A stretch of DNA of 64,000 nt from Rathayibacter sp. VKM Ac-2857 (GCF_013205025.1 NZ_JABMLE010000003.1:525232-589231); one strand, 5' to 3'; positions 37,762 through 48,759 are shown, counted from the first letter of the stretch. Notes: a model not told the origin generated them from the sequence alone. A program made the numbers and translations.

Positions 37762-40700
37762 GCTGCGTCCTCTTCCTCGGCCTGCTCGGCCCTCGTCTCC
37801 AGCACCACGAGCACCGTGCCCGCGGCCACGTGCGCCCCGACCTCGGCGACCACGGCGACCACGCGCCCGGCCGCCGGAGCCGTCACGGGCGCCTCCATCT
37901 TCATCGCCTCGAGGGCGACCAGCGTCTGCCCGGCCGCGACCGTCTCGCCGACGGCGACGTCGATCCGGAACACGGTCGCCACGAACGGCGCCTCGACGCC
38001 CTCGCAGCCGTCCGGGATCTCCACGGCGGAGGACGCGGGCGGCGCGGGCACCGCCTCCACGCGGTCGAACTCGCCGGACGCCTCCCAGGCGGCGCGCTCG
38101 GCGCCGAAGGCCCCGGCCTGCACCGCACGGAAGTCCGCGATCGACTCCGCGTTCTCCGCGAGGAACTCCTGGTACTCCGCGAGCCCGAACTCGCCCTCCT
38201 CGATCCGCAGCGGCAGCCGCCCCGCGGCCATCTCGGAGCGCAGCTCGAGCAGTTCCTCCGGCTCCACCGGGTACCAGCGGATGCGGTCGAAGAACCGCAG
38301 CAGCCACGGCACGCCGGTCTCGAAGGCCCCGGCCTGGTGGTGCGTCGACCAGATCGGCACCGTGCGGCCGACGAACTGGTAGCCGCCCGGCCCCTCCATC
38401 CCGTAGATGCAGAGGTAGGCGCCGCCGATGCCGACGGCGTTCTGCGGCGTCCAGGTGCGCGCCGGGTTGTACTTGGTGGTCACCAGCCGGTGCCGCGGGT
38501 CGAGCGGAGTCGCGACCGGCGCGCCGAGGTAGACGTCGCCGAGTCCGAGCACCAGGTACTCGGCCTCGAACACCGTGCGGTAGACCTCGTCGACGCTGTC
38601 CAGGCCGTTGATCCGGCGGATGAACTCGATGTTCCACGGGCACCAGGGCGCGTCGTCGCGGACGCCCGCCATGTAGCGCCGGATCGCCTCGCGCGTCGAC
38701 GGGTCGTCCCAGGCCAGCGGCAGGTGCACGGTGCGGCTCGGCACGCGCAGGTCGGCCGTCGCGGGCAGCAGCGCCTCGGCCGCGAGCACGGCCTCGGCGA
38801 CGGCGTCGGTCGAGGTCGTCCGCGGGTCGAAGTGCACCTGCAGCGAGCGGATGCCCGGGGTCAGCTCGATCACGCCCGGCAGCGCCGCCTGCTCCAGCGT
38901 CTCGGCGATCGCGTGCACGCGCATCCGCGAGGCGAGGTCGAGACTCATCTCGCCGATCTCGACCAGCAGGTTCGCGTCGCCGCTGCGGCGCAGCACCAGC
39001 GACGGATCGCCGTCGTGCGCGGGCCGGCGGTGCAGCACGCCGTGGTCGTCGACCGCCGCGCGGCCGGCCGCGGGCTCGTCGAGCGGAGCGTCGAGCAGCG
39101 CCGTCGCCTGCGCCGCGGTGACCGGCACGAAGCGCACCGTGTCGCCGGGACGGAGCTGGCCGAGCCGCCAGAGGTGGCCGGTCGCGACGCTCGCCGGGCA
39201 GGTGAAGCCGCCGAGGCTCGGGCCGTCGGGGCCGAGCAGGATCGGCAGGTCGCCGGTGTAGTCGACGGCGCCGACCGCGTACGGGGTGTCGTGGATGTTG
39301 GAGGGGTGCAGCCCGGCCTCGCCGCCGTCCTCGCGCGCCCAGTGCGGCTTCGGGCCGAGCAGGCGGACGCCGGTGCGCGCCGAGTTGAAGTGCACCTCCC
39401 AGTCGGTGGCGTAGAAGACCGCCATGTCGTCCTCGGTGAAGAACTCCGGAGCGGCGTGCGGGCCCTCGAGCGCGGCGAGCGTCCAGGCGTGCGGGAACGC
39501 GGGGCGCTCCTCCTCCGGCACGATCGCGACCGTGTTCGGGACGCTCGGCGTCCGCAGCCCGAGCACGTCGCCCGGGGCGAGCGCGCGCCCCGCGTGCCCG
39601 CCGATCGCGCCGAGGTCGAAGGTGCTGGCCGAGCCGAGCACCAGCGGGATGTCGAGCCCGCCCTCGACCAGCAGGTACAGCCGCATGCCGCTCTCGGCCG
39701 TGCCGATCGCGAGCACGCCGCCGGCCGGCACCGCGACCGGCTCCCACTGCGCGATCGGCGCGCCGTCGAGGGTCGCCGGCGCGGGCGCCCCGGTCAGCAC
39801 CACGCGGGTGGCGGTGTGGAAGCGGAGGGTCGGCCCGCTCATCGTGATCTCGAGCCCCGGCGCGTCCTCGGAATTGCCGAGCGCGGTGTTGCCGAGCCGG
39901 AAGGAGAGCCCGTCCATCGGCCCCGACGGCGGCACGCCGACCGGCCAGTAGCCCAGGCGCCCGGTCGCGTCCTGCACGGTCGTCAGCATCCCGCCCTTCA
40001 GCACCTCGACGCGCGGGCTCGCGTCGCGCAGCCCGTCGAGGGTCGCGGTGGAGTGCTCGGCCGCGAGCACCGACGGCTCGGCCGCGATCGCCCGCAGCAG
40101 TCCGACGTTGGTCGCGATGCCGTCGACGCGGGTGGTGGCGAGCGCCCGGCCGAGCGCGGCCCAGGCCTCCTCGCGGGTCGCGCCGCTGACGATCACCTTC
40201 GCGAGCAGGGGGTCGTAGGAGGTGGAGACCTCGCTGCCCGGGCGGATCCAGCCGTCGACGCGGACGTCGTCGGGGAAGGACAGCCCCGTGATGGTGCCGG
40301 AGCTCGGCGCGTTGCCCAGGTCCGGGTTCTCGGCGTAGACCCGCGCCTCGACGGCCGCGCCGCTCGGCTCCGGGATCGCGTCGAGGAAGCCGGTCTCGCC
40401 CTGCGCGAGCCGCAGCATCCACTCGACCAGGTCGATGCCGTAGCGCGACTCCGTCACCGGGTGCTCGACCTGCAGGCGGGTGTTCACCTCGAGGAACGCC
40501 GCCTCCTGCCGCACCGGGTCGTAGATGTACTCGACCGTGCCCGCGCTGCGGTAGCCGGCCTCGGCGCAGAGCCGGCGCGACGCCTCCGCGATGCGCTCGC
40601 GCACGGCGTCCGGCAGATCGGGCGCGGGGCTCTCCTCGACGACCTTCTGGTTGCGGCGCTGCAGCGAGCAGTCGCGGTCGCCGAGCGAGACGACCCGGCC

Positions 40701-41350
40701 CGCACCGTCGCCGAAGACCTGCACCTCGACGTGCCGGGCGCGCTCGACCAGCCGCTCGAGGAACACGCCGGCGGAGGAGAAGCCGGCCTCGGCCAGGCGC
40801 CGCACCTCGCGCCAGGCGGCGCGCAGCTCGGCCTCGTCGCGGCAGGCGCGCATGCCGATGCCGCCGCCGCCCGCCGTCGCCTTGAGCATCACCGGGTAGC
40901 CGATGCGGTCGGCCTCGCGGGCCGCGTGGTCGGCGTCGTCGAGCAGCCCGGTGCCGGCCAGCAGCGGCACGCCCGCGCGCTCGGCGGCGTCGCGCGCCGT
41001 GTGCTTGGCGCCGAACACCTCGAGCTGCTCGGGCGTCGGGCCGACGAAGACGATCCCGGCGGCCGCGCAGGCGCGCGCGAACTCGGCGTTCTCGCTGAGG
41101 AAGCCGTAGCCCGGGTGGATCGCGCCGGCGCCGGTCTGCGCGGCGGCGTCGAGGATCCGATCGATCCGCAGGTAGCTGTCGGCCGCAGGAGCCGGCCCGA
41201 GCCTGACCGCCTCGTCGGCGAGCGCGACGTGCGCGGCGCCGAGGTCCGCGTCGGAGTAGACCGCGACCGTGCGCAGGCCCATCGCCTTCGCGGTGCGGAG
41301 GATGCGGACCGCGATCTCGCCGCGGTTGGCGACGAGGAGGGTGTCGAAGG

Positions 41351-41354
<4 letters not shown>
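37758..41354 (-). CDS. uca: Urea carboxylase
   Basis: A 1198-residue biotin enzyme that carboxylates urea to allophanate using ATP and bicarbonate. Order: biotin carboxylase (about 1-450, ATP-grasp text KATAGGGGIGMR, HVEVQVFGDG, EVNTRLQVEHPVTE), then the carboxyltransferase built of KipA-like (TTVQDATGRLGYWPVGVPPSGPMD... split motif) and KipI-like (GIRSLQVHFDP) parts, and a C-terminal biotinyl domain with ALEAMKME, biotin Lys near 1152. ATG 41354 overlaps the upstream gene's stop. No urease is seen in this window, so this may be the urea route. Confidence 0.94.
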
Positions 41355-42048
<694 letters not shown>

Positions 42049-42052
<4 letters not shown>

Positions 42053-42858
42053 GCGATGCCCCTCGCGCTCAGGTACTCGTCGGTCTGCAGGAAGGCGCGG
42101 CGGCCCTCCGGGGTGGCGTCGCGCTCGTCGGCGCTCGCCGACTCGCCCGCCCAGGCGTGCACGTCGACCGCGCCGACCGTGAACTCCGGCCGCGGGTCGA
42201 GCGGATGCGCGGTGTTCGCCAGCAGGACGATCGCCGGCATCTCGAGGCGCAGCGTCACCGAGCGGCCGGGCCCGGCGCCGCCGAGCCACTCCGGGCTGCC
42301 GTCCTCGCGGATCCGCACCCCCTGGAAGTACGAGACGCTCGGCGGCAGATCGCGCCGCCCCAGTCCGTGCTTGGCCGCGCCGAGCAGCAGCAGCTCGCGC
42401 CCGGCCGGCGACGGACCCTGCGGCGAGCCGTCGCCGTAGCGCTCGACGTTCCGCGCCAGCGCGGTCGTCCCGTAGATCGTGTCGTGGCGGCCGGAGTCGT
42501 CGGCGACGATGCTCGCGAGCACGCGGCCCTGGTCGCTGAGGAGCAGCTGGCCGGCGCCGGCGTAGACCTGCCACTGCACCTTGACGGTGTCCGCGACGTT
42601 CAGCCGCTCGTGCGGCTCCAGCGCGTTGTAGACCAGGAGCGAGACGCAGGCGTCGCCCGTGACGTCGGTCAGGCGGAGGCGCGTCCCGCGGGCGAGGACG
42701 CGGTGGCCGTAGCCGCCGCCCTCGATCCGCTCGGACCAGCGCAGGTCGTCGGGGGAGACGTCCGCCGGCGGCGCGGGGCGCGTGCTCGCCGCCGCCGCCT
42801 CCTGGGCGCGGGCGTGCTCGCGCGCACCCGCCGTGGTCGAGGTGCCTGATGTCGTCAT
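42049..42858 (-). CDS. Urea carboxylase-associated protein 1
   Basis: A 269-residue DUF1989-type protein of the UAAP1 subgroup: GDACVSLLVYNALEPHERLNVADTVKVQWQ, YGDGSPQGPSP and LLANTAHPLDP are clear. About 35 low-complexity residues precede the domain. It is the first gene of the leftward urea operon and sits behind the imperfect CTATC-N4-GACAG site at 42902. Confidence 0.9.
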
Positions 42859-42901
42859 GCTGCGCCTGCTCCGTCTGCTGGTCCGGTCGCTGCCGGGGTT
42901 T

Positions 42902-42915
42902 CTATCACTCGACAG
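42902..42915. promoter_or_regulatory. Probable TetR operator (ctatcactcgacag), urea operon
   Basis: CTATC-N4-GACAG, one mismatch from palindromic, 44 bases upstream of the UAAP1 start. The perfect version CTATC-N4-GATAG lies before the symporter gene at 43871. Confidence 0.6.
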
Positions 42916-42995
42916 GAAGTCAACCGCGCCCCCGTGTCGCCGCTGTGACCCCGACGTTGCGATCGTGTTTCGCGCGCACCCACCCCTCCATCCCT

Positions 42996-43035
42996 CAAAA
43001 GTTGCGGTAGTCGCGCGCCACTACCGCAACTTTTG
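42996..43035. repeat. Palindrome family A, copy 4
   Basis: Perfect 15-bp arms caaaagttgcggtag / ctaccgcaacttttg with a 10-base loop, in the divergent gap between the urea operon and the TetR gene. In this place it cannot be a terminator of an upstream gene, which argues against termination as the family's only role. Confidence 0.8.
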
Positions 43036-43076
43036 GAGAGTCGGCGCGGCTCGGGAGCGCTGCTACGGTCGAGCGC

Positions 43077-43727
43077 ATGTCGAGCGCACCCCCCGGACGG
43101 CCGCGCGCCTCCGGGGCGTCGCTCACCGGGCTGGGGACGCGGGCCGACATCCTCGCGGCGAGTGCGGCGCTGTTCTGCACGGAGGGCTTCGGCGGCACCA
43201 GCACGCACGCCATCGCAGCGGCGGCCGGCATCCGCCAGGCCTCGCTCTACCACCACTTCGGCGGCAAGCACGCGGTCCTGCTCGAGCTGCTGCTCGGCAC
43301 GGTGCAGCCCTCGCTCGACGCCGCCGCCGTGCTCCTCACCCGCGACGAGCCGCCGGCCGCGCGCCTCTGGGCGCTCTGCGTCTCCGACGCGCGGCTGCTC
43401 GCGGCCGGCGAGCACAACGTCGGCGCGCTCTACCTGCTGCCCGAGCTCGGCGACGAGCGCTTCGCCGAGTTCCGCGACCGCCGCTCCGAGCTGGAGACCG
43501 CCTACCGCACCCTCGTCGCGGCCTGCGGCGCCGCCGACCCCGCGACCGGAGCCTCCCTCGTCCTCGCCCTCGTCGAGAACGTCATCCTCCAGCGCCGCCG
43601 CCAGCCCGCCGAGCCCGGCCCGTCCGCCGAGGCGGTCGCCCTCGCCGCCCTGCGCGTCCTCGACCTCCCGCGCCCCGCCGTCGCCGAGGCGCTCGCCGAG
43701 GGCCCGGCCCTGCTCGCCCGAGTCTGA
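43077..43727 (+). CDS. TetR-family transcriptional regulator
   Basis: A 216-residue regulator. The TetR HTH is clear: RADILAASAALFCTEGF, THAIAAAAGIRQASLYHHFGGKHAVLLELL. The rest is helical with no recognised ligand motif. It lies between the urea carboxylase operon and the symporter gene, and matching CTATC-N4-GAYAG sites lie before each, so it probably controls both. Confidence 0.9.
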   Translation: MSSAPPGRPRASGASLTGLGTRADILAASAALFCTEGFGGTSTHAIAAAAGIRQASLYHHFGGKHAVLLELLLGTVQPSLDAAAVLLTRDEPPAARLWALCVSDARLLAAGEHNVGALYLLPELGDERFAEFRDRRSELETAYRTLVAACGAADPATGASLVLALVENVILQRRRQPAEPGPSAEAVALAALRVLDLPRPAVAEALAEGPALLARV

Positions 43728-43742
43728 CCCGCTCATCCTCCA

Positions 43743-43778
43743 AAAGTTGCGGTAGTCGCGGCCGACTACCGCAACTTT
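43743..43778. repeat. Palindrome family A, copy 5
   Basis: Arms aaagttgcggtag / ctaccgcaacttt (13 bp, perfect), loop of 10 bases, 15 bases after the TetR stop. Position fits a terminator. Confidence 0.8.
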
Positions 43779-43870
43779 CGCGTTCTGGCCGAGCGGCCCG
43801 CGCGCCGGAGTTAACAGGATCGACCCACGCCCGAAAAGAACGGCGCCCGAGCGCGCGGCAGGATCCGTGT

Positions 43871-43884
43871 CTATCAACCGATAG
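43871..43884. promoter_or_regulatory. Probable TetR operator (ctatcaaccgatag)
   Basis: CTATC-N4-GATAG palindrome, 39 bases before the symporter start, flanked by gtgt and aaacac. Confidence 0.65.
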
Positions 43885-43922
43885 AAACACCCCGCCGCAC
43901 CACTCAGCAGCTCGGAGCACGC

Positions 43923-45428
43923 ATGATCATCCTCGGAGTGGGGATCACCGTCGTGGTGATCCTCGCCGTCGGCATCGCGGTCGCCCGCAAGATCGACGGC
44001 GACAGCGCCAACTACCTCGTCGCCGGACGCCGCCTCGGCATCCCGCTCGTCGCCGTCAGCCTCACCGCCGCCGCGGTCGACTCGAACGCCACCGTCGGCA
44101 ACACCGACCTCACCTCGCAGTTCGGCTTCTGGGCGGGCGCCTCGCTCGCGATCGGCCTGGCGATCTGCCTCCTGATCACGGGCCTCTTCCTCGCCAAGCC
44201 GATGAACGCGATGAAGCTCTTCACGCTCGCCGACTTCTTCCGGATGCGCTACGACCGCACCACCGAGGTCGTCGCCTCGGTGATCATGGTCTTCTCCTTC
44301 ACGATCCTGCTGGCCGGCAACCTGGTGGCCTGCGGCTTCCTGCTCGAGCGCTTCGCCGGCATCCCGTACGCCTGGGGCGTCATCCTCTCGGTCGCCCTCG
44401 TGCTCAGCTACACGATCGCCGGCGGCCTCTTCTCGGACGCGTACACCGCGGCCATCCAGACCGTGATCACGGTCGTCGCGGCGATCTCGCTGCTGGTCTG
44501 GGTCGCGCTCGCCTACGGCATCGTCATCCCCGAGGGCATGGGGCCGTTCGACTTCGAGCAGCTCACCGACCCGGCGATGGGCGCCCCCGTCAACTGGGCC
44601 ACCCTCGTCGCCCTCGGCATCGGCGACCTCGTCGCGATCGACTTCATGCAGCGGATCTTCGGCGCCAAGTCGCCCGAGGTCGCCCGCCGCGCCTGTTACG
44701 CGGCCGCCGTCGGCACCGCGGCGATCGGCTCGATCTTCGCGATCGTCGCCCTCAGCGCCACCGCCGTCCTGGGCCTCTCGGCCGCCGACGGCCCGGTGCT
44801 GTTCACGCTGCTCGACGACTACGCGCCGCCGGTCATCGCGATCCTGGTGCTCTCCGGAGTCGTCGCCGCGTCGTTCTCGACCGCGTCCGGCGCCATCCTC
44901 GCCACCTCGGCGATCGTCGTCCGCAACGTGCTCTCGGTCCGCCGCCACTCCGGCGTCGACGCGGACCCGCTGCTGCGCTGGACCCGCGTCGCCATGGTGC
45001 CGATCGTGATCCTCGGCTCGTTCCTCGCGATCCGGGTGAGCCAGACCGGCATCCTGCTGACGCTCGCGTTCGACATCATGCTCGCCTGCCTCGCCGCGCC
45101 GTTCCTGCTCGGCGTCTTCTGGAAGCGCCCCGGAGTCGTCGCCGCGCTCACCGCGGCCGGCGTCGGCCTGGTCGTCCGCCTGGTCTGCCTGGCGCTCACC
45201 CCGACCCTCTACGGCGTGCCGAACGACATCCTCTACGTCCCGAACGACCTGATCGGAGCCGGTTTCGACGGCTATGCCACCCTCGTCGCCGCCGCGATCG
45301 GCTTCGGCACCTTCGTCGTGGTCGGCCTCCTCGCCCCGCGCACCCCGCGCGAGCTCGAGGGCGAGCGCTCCGTCCGCACCGAGCTCGACCGCGAGCAGCG
45401 CGGCGCCCTGGAGCCCGCAGGCGTCTGA
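43923..45428 (+). CDS. Sodium:solute symporter (SSS family), possible urea transporter
   Basis: A 501-residue membrane transporter with about 13 hydrophobic segments. NYLVAGRRLGIPLVAVSLTAAAVDSNATVGN and FADFF-like LADFFRMRY are SSS-family features. The DUR3-type urea/H+ symporters belong to this family, and the gene shares a regulator site with the urea carboxylase operon, so urea or a related compound is the likely substrate. Some SSS members carry other solutes, so this remains inference. Confidence 0.85.
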   Translation: MIILGVGITVVVILAVGIAVARKIDGDSANYLVAGRRLGIPLVAVSLTAAAVDSNATVGNTDLTSQFGFWAGASLAIGLAICLLITGLFLAKPMNAMKLFTLADFFRMRYDRTTEVVASVIMVFSFTILLAGNLVACGFLLERFAGIPYAWGVILSVALVLSYTIAGGLFSDAYTAAIQTVITVVAAISLLVWVALAYGIVIPEGMGPFDFEQLTDPAMGAPVNWATLVALGIGDLVAIDFMQRIFGAKSPEVARRACYAAAVGTAAIGSIFAIVALSATAVLGLSAADGPVLFTLLDDYAPPVIAILVLSGVVAASFSTASGAILATSAIVVRNVLSVRRHSGVDADPLLRWTRVAMVPIVILGSFLAIRVSQTGILLTLAFDIMLACLAAPFLLGVFWKRPGVVAALTAAGVGLVVRLVCLALTPTLYGVPNDILYVPNDLIGAGFDGYATLVAAAIGFGTFVVVGLLAPRTPRELEGERSVRTELDREQRGALEPAGV

Positions 45429-45430
45429 TC

Positions 45431-45501
45431 CCCGCCGCGAGATGCCACTTGTGCGCGCGACACGCCGTGAAAAGCGTGCACAAGTGGCATCTCGCGGCGG
45501 G
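45431..45501. terminator. 24-bp perfect inverted repeat between convergent genes
   Basis: Bases 45431-45454 and 45478-45501 are exact reverse complements (core gccacttgtgc / gcacaagtggc) around a 23-base loop. It sits between the symporter and cyclase genes, which converge, and probably terminates both, though no T-run follows. The second arm ends five bases before the cyclase stop codon. Confidence 0.8.
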
Positions 45502-45505
45502 CGGC

Positions 45506-46141
45506 TCACGGGAGGGGGAGCAGGACCGTCGGGGCGGGAGCGGCCTCGCGGCCTTCGAAGGCCACCGGCTGGCAGACCATCAGGTAGTCGCCGGGCTCGA
45601 CCTGCGCGAGGTCCGCGTTCTCGAGGATCACGACGCCGGCGCCGCAGAGAATCACGTGGGTCGGCCACTCCTCGGTGTGCGCGGGCGCCTCCATCGTCAT
45701 GTAGTCCAGGCCCGCGAAGAGCACGCCGTGCTCGACCAGCCAGCGCGCCCCGCTCGGGGCGAGGCCGACCCAGGTCTCCGACTTCACCGCGCGGGTCAGC
45801 GCGTCGGTCGAGTTGCGCGTGCGGAACAGCACGCGCACCGCCCCCTCGGCGCCGGCCGCGACGAGGTCCGCGTCGGTGATCTCCTCCGCCACCTGCCGCA
45901 GGTCGAGCACCCGGACCGGCCCGACCACGCTCTCCAGCGCGATCTCGTCGACGGTCGCGCCGCCCGGCACGAAGTGCGACGGCGCGTCGACGTGCGTGCC
46001 GGTGTGCGCGCCGATCAGCCAGCGCGAGACGTCGGAGGGGTAGCCGTCCACGATCTGCTCGACCATCTCGTAGGTCGGCCGCCGGCCCCAGTGGAGCATC
46101 TCGGTGGTGATCGGGATGTTGATCGGGATGGCGCCGGTCAT
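45506..46141 (-). CDS. Cyclase-family hydrolase (kynurenine-formamidase-like)
   Basis: A 211-residue metal-dependent hydrolase with the family motif HTGTHVDAPSHF at about 46-57 and the catalytic region ILENADLAQVEPGDYLMVCQP near the end. Relatives cleave formyl-amides, isatin or other cyclic amides. ATG 46141 follows AGAGGG; an ATG at 46186 is possible but would place the start over the operator region. The gene shares the attggatccaat palindrome at 46193 with the divergent hydrolase gene. Confidence 0.87.
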   Translation of the reverse strand: MTGAIPINIPITTEMLHWGRRPTYEMVEQIVDGYPSDVSRWLIGAHTGTHVDAPSHFVPGGATVDEIALESVVGPVRVLDLRQVAEEITDADLVAAGAEGAVRVLFRTRNSTDALTRAVKSETWVGLAPSGARWLVEHGVLFAGLDYMTMEAPAHTEEWPTHVILCGAGVVILENADLAQVEPGDYLMVCQPVAFEGREAAPAPTVLLPLP

Positions 46142-46192
46142 GCGAGCCCTCTTCTCGTGCGGGAGTGGATCTGTGGATTCATTCACGACTAT

Positions 46193-46204
46193 ATTGGATC
46201 CAAT
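46193..46204. promoter_or_regulatory. Perfect GntR-type operator attggatccaat (second locus)
   Basis: Identical to the palindrome at 9924-9935, here in the 86-base divergent gap, with -10-like tatatt at 46190-46195. It would allow one dimer to control both hydrolases. Confidence 0.8.
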
Positions 46205-46227
46205 CCGAAGTGCTCCAGGAGGCCCGC

Positions 46228-47025
46228 ATGATCGCCGACGACTGGCCGGGCGCCTTCCCGCTGTCCCGCCCCCGCCGCCTCGTCCCGCTCGTGCTCGGCC
46301 ACGAGCCGATCGCCGAGTCGATCTCGCTCCGCGGCGGCGACCCGGCGCGCTTCCTCCTCGAGCCGGTCACCGGCGCCGCGATCGACCTCGGCGACTCCTG
46401 GATCCTGATCGACGGCGGGTTCCACCTCGACCGGGTCCGCGATCCCGCCCAGCGCGCCGCGCACTACGACTACGAGAGCTACACCGCCGTCGTCCCGCCC
46501 GGCGACGCGCTCGCCGAGGGGATCGCCGCGGCCGGCCTGCGCTGGGAGGACCTCGCCCTCGTCGCCCTCTCACACCTGCACCTCGACCACACGGGCGGGC
46601 TGCGCCTCGCTCCCGCCGGCACCCCGGTCGCCCTGCAGCGGCGGGAGTGGGAGTGGCTCGGCGAGGGCCTCGGCCGCCGCGAGACCGTCGTCCCGCAGGA
46701 CCTGCTCGACGCCGACGTCCGGGTGCTGCTCCTCGACGGCGACACCGAGCTCGCCCCCGGCGTGGCCGCACTCGACACCCGCGGGCACACCCCGGGCCAT
46801 CAGTCGTTCCGGATCGACCTCGCCGACCGCTCGATCGTGCTCGCCTGCGACGCGGCGGACCTCCGCCGCAACCTCGACGAGCGCACCGCCTGCGGCTGGA
46901 CGGCGCGCCCCGGCGACGCCGAGGCGGCTCGGCGCGCCGTTGAGCGCCTCGCCGACCTCGCGGCGCAGCCCGGCGTCGAGGTCTGGCCCGGTCACGACCC
47001 CGGCTGGCCCGCCTGGCGGCGCTGA
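46228..47025 (+). CDS. Metallo-beta-lactamase-fold hydrolase (lactonase-like)
   Basis: A 265-residue MBL-fold enzyme. Zinc ligands: HLHLDH (His116, His118, Asp120, His121), then [21 protein letters not shown] and VWPGHDPG. This order matches the N-acyl-homoserine-lactonase type, whose members open lactone rings. ATG 46228 follows CAGGAGG. Divergent from the cyclase-family gene and sharing its operator, it probably opens a ring produced in the same pathway rather than a signal molecule. Confidence 0.9.
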   Translation: MIADDWPGAFPLSRPRRLVPLVLGHEPIAESISLRGGDPARFLLEPVTGAAIDLGDSWILIDGGFHLDRVRDPAQRAAHYDYESYTAVVPPGDALAEGIAAAGLRWEDLALVALSHLHLDHTGGLRLAPAGTPVALQRREWEWLGEGLGRRETVVPQDLLDADVRVLLLDGDTELAPGVAALDTRGHTPGHQSFRIDLADRSIVLACDAADLRRNLDERTACGWTARPGDAEAARRAVERLADLAAQPGVEVWPGHDPGWPAWRR

Positions 47026-47136
47026 ATCGCGCGTCTCCGGCGGAACCGCCGCACTCTCACGTTCACGGCGAGCGGCCCGGTCGCGACCCCGGTCAGCCCG
47101 CCCGGCGGGACTTCCTCGAGGTTCGCTGAGACCCTC

Positions 47137-47165
47137 TTGCACGAGCGCTTCCGCCGTTGTAAATA
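47137..47165 (+). promoter_or_regulatory. Promoter of hsp20
   Basis: -35 ttgcac (47137-47142), 17-base spacer, -10 taaata (47160-47165), about 60 bases before the ATG. No exact HspR or HrcA (CIRCE) site is seen around it. Confidence 0.65.
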
Positions 47166-47227
47166 CTTGTGTGTCACCGGCGAAAGGCCCGGTGGCGAGG
47201 CATTTCAGACCACGTGAGGAGACCATC

Positions 47228-47749
47228 ATGCTTCTGCAGCAGGACCCGTTCCGCGACCTCGACCGCTTCAGCCGACAGGTCTTCGGCACGGCCGCCCGAC
47301 CGACCGTGATGCCCCTGGACGCCTGGCGCGAGGGCGACGACTTCGTCGTCGAGCTCGACCTGCCCGGCGTCCGGCCCGAGCGGATCGACATCGATGTCGA
47401 GCGGAACGTGCTGACCGTGCGCGCCGAGCGCGCCGGCCACCTCCCCGAGGGCGCCGACCCCGTCGCCGCCGAGCGGCAGTGGGGCGTCTTCAGCCGCCAG
47501 CTCGTCCTCGGCGACTCCCTCGACACCGAGAGCGTGCACGCCGACTACACGGCGGGCGTGCTGACGCTGCGCATCCCGATCGCCGCCAAGGCGAAGCCGC
47601 GCCGGATCAGCCTCGCCTCGAGCGACGTGGGAGCGACCGACGTGACGGTGGCCGACACGGGGCACGCCGACACGGGGCACGGCGACACAGGGGCGGCCGA
47701 TACGGGGGCGAGCTCCGGCCCCGGCGCGCAGCGCACGATCGACGCCTGA
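47228..47749 (+). CDS. Hsp20/alpha-crystallin-family small heat-shock protein
   Basis: A 173-residue chaperone that would hold unfolding proteins. The alpha-crystallin domain spans about 27-126 ([18 protein letters not shown]..., VLTLRIP, then the IPI-type motif). The C-terminal 30 residues are unusual: repeats of [15 protein letters not shown], absent from standard Hsp20 tails. RBS GGAG precedes ATG 47228. Confidence 0.92.
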   Translation: MLLQQDPFRDLDRFSRQVFGTAARPTVMPLDAWREGDDFVVELDLPGVRPERIDIDVERNVLTVRAERAGHLPEGADPVAAERQWGVFSRQLVLGDSLDTESVHADYTAGVLTLRIPIAAKAKPRRISLASSDVGATDVTVADTGHADTGHGDTGAADTGASSGPGAQRTIDA

Positions 47750-47755
47750 CCGGCG

Positions 47756-48148
47756 CTACTCCGCGGCGCGCCCCGAGTCCTCGATCAGCCGCACCTTCAC
47801 GTTCACGGCGAGCGGGCCGGTCACCGACGGCTCCGCGTCCAGCAGGCGCCGCAGCTCCTCGCCGACCGCGCGGAGCGTCTCGGGGGCCGGCAGCGCCGCG
47901 GTCGCCGCGATGTGCGCGGTCACCGTGGTGAAGCCGTCCGAGCGGTCGATGTCGACGAGCACGTCCGGCTGCCGCAGGGCGAGCTTCACCGCGAGAGCGT
48001 CGGCGGCCGCCTCGAGCAGCGGCTGCGCGGGGTAGACCCCGGCGACGCCCTCGGTGTCGCGGATCGCGGCGGTGAGGCGCTGTGAGAGCGCGGTGTCGTC
48101 GAGAGCGGTGTCGTCGAGAGTGTCGTCGGTCGCAGTGCTGTCGGTCAC
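47756..48148 (-). CDS. Hypothetical protein of the Asp23/sigma operon
   Basis: A 130-residue protein. The N terminus is acidic (TATDDTLDDTALDDTAL). The rest, ending [18 protein letters not shown], resembles the beta-rich half of Asp23-like domains but without their full signature. It overlaps the Asp23 gene by four bases. Confidence 0.7.
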   Translation of the reverse strand: MTDSTATDDTLDDTALDDTALSQRLTAAIRDTEGVAGVYPAQPLLEAAADALAVKLALRQPDVLVDIDRSDGFTTVTAHIAATAALPAPETLRAVGEELRRLLDAEPSVTGPLAVNVKVRLIEDSGRAAE

Positions 48149-48759
48149 GGCTGGTCCTCCCTGCTCGGGTACACGTCGTCGACGGTGACGTCGATCGCGC
48201 CGACGACGAGCTCGGTGTGCCGCTCGAGGGCGTAGCGGATCCGCTCGCGCAGGCGGTCGGCGACGGTCGCGACGGGGATCCCGAACTCGAGCGCGAAGGT
48301 CACCTCGATGCGGATCACCGCGCCCGGGGTCGCCACGTCGCCGTCGAGCGTGCAGCGGCCCATGATGACGCCGCCCATCGTGTCGCCCGCGCGCCGGATC
48401 ATTCCGCGCACGGCCGCCTCGGTCAGCGCGAGCCGCAGCGTCGGGTCGGGGTGGCGAATCGGCACGTCGCGCCCGGAGCGCACCTCGGAGCGGATCGCGT
48501 CGAGCAGCCCGGCGATCCAGACCTCGTCGCGGTCGGGCTCCGCGTCGGCGCGTCGGCGCAGCGCGCTCGCGGACAGCTCGTTCAGGCGGGTGAGGTTCGC
48601 GAGCGCGAGCCGGCAGGCGGCCGAGCCCTCGATGGAGGGATCGACGGGAGTGCGTCCGCGGTCGAGGTACTCGCCGAGCTCCTCCAGCGTGTGGCCGTCG
48701 AGGTCGTCGTCGGGCACGGCGTCGTCCGGCATCTCGTCGGGCATGTCGTCGGTGGTCAT
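48145..48759 (-). CDS. Asp23/Gls24 family envelope stress response protein
   Basis: A 204-residue protein. An N-terminal half with an acidic run and LDGHTLEELGEYLDRGRTPVDP resembles the usual linker, and the C-terminal half (IRIEVTFALEFGIPVATVADRLRERIRYALERHTEL) is the Asp23/Gls24 beta-alpha domain. ATG 48759 overlaps the sigma-factor stop (ATGA) with GGAGG seven bases upstream; ATG 48765 would be too close to the ribosome site. Likely membrane-peripheral, acting with envelope stress proteins. Confidence 0.82.
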   Translation of the reverse strand: MTTDDMPDEMPDDAVPDDDLDGHTLEELGEYLDRGRTPVDPSIEGSAACRLALANLTRLNELSASALRRRADAEPDRDEVWIAGLLDAIRSEVRSGRDVPIRHPDPTLRLALTEAAVRGMIRRAGDTMGGVIMGRCTLDGDVATPGAVIRIEVTFALEFGIPVATVADRLRERIRYALERHTELVVGAIDVTVDDVYPSREDQP

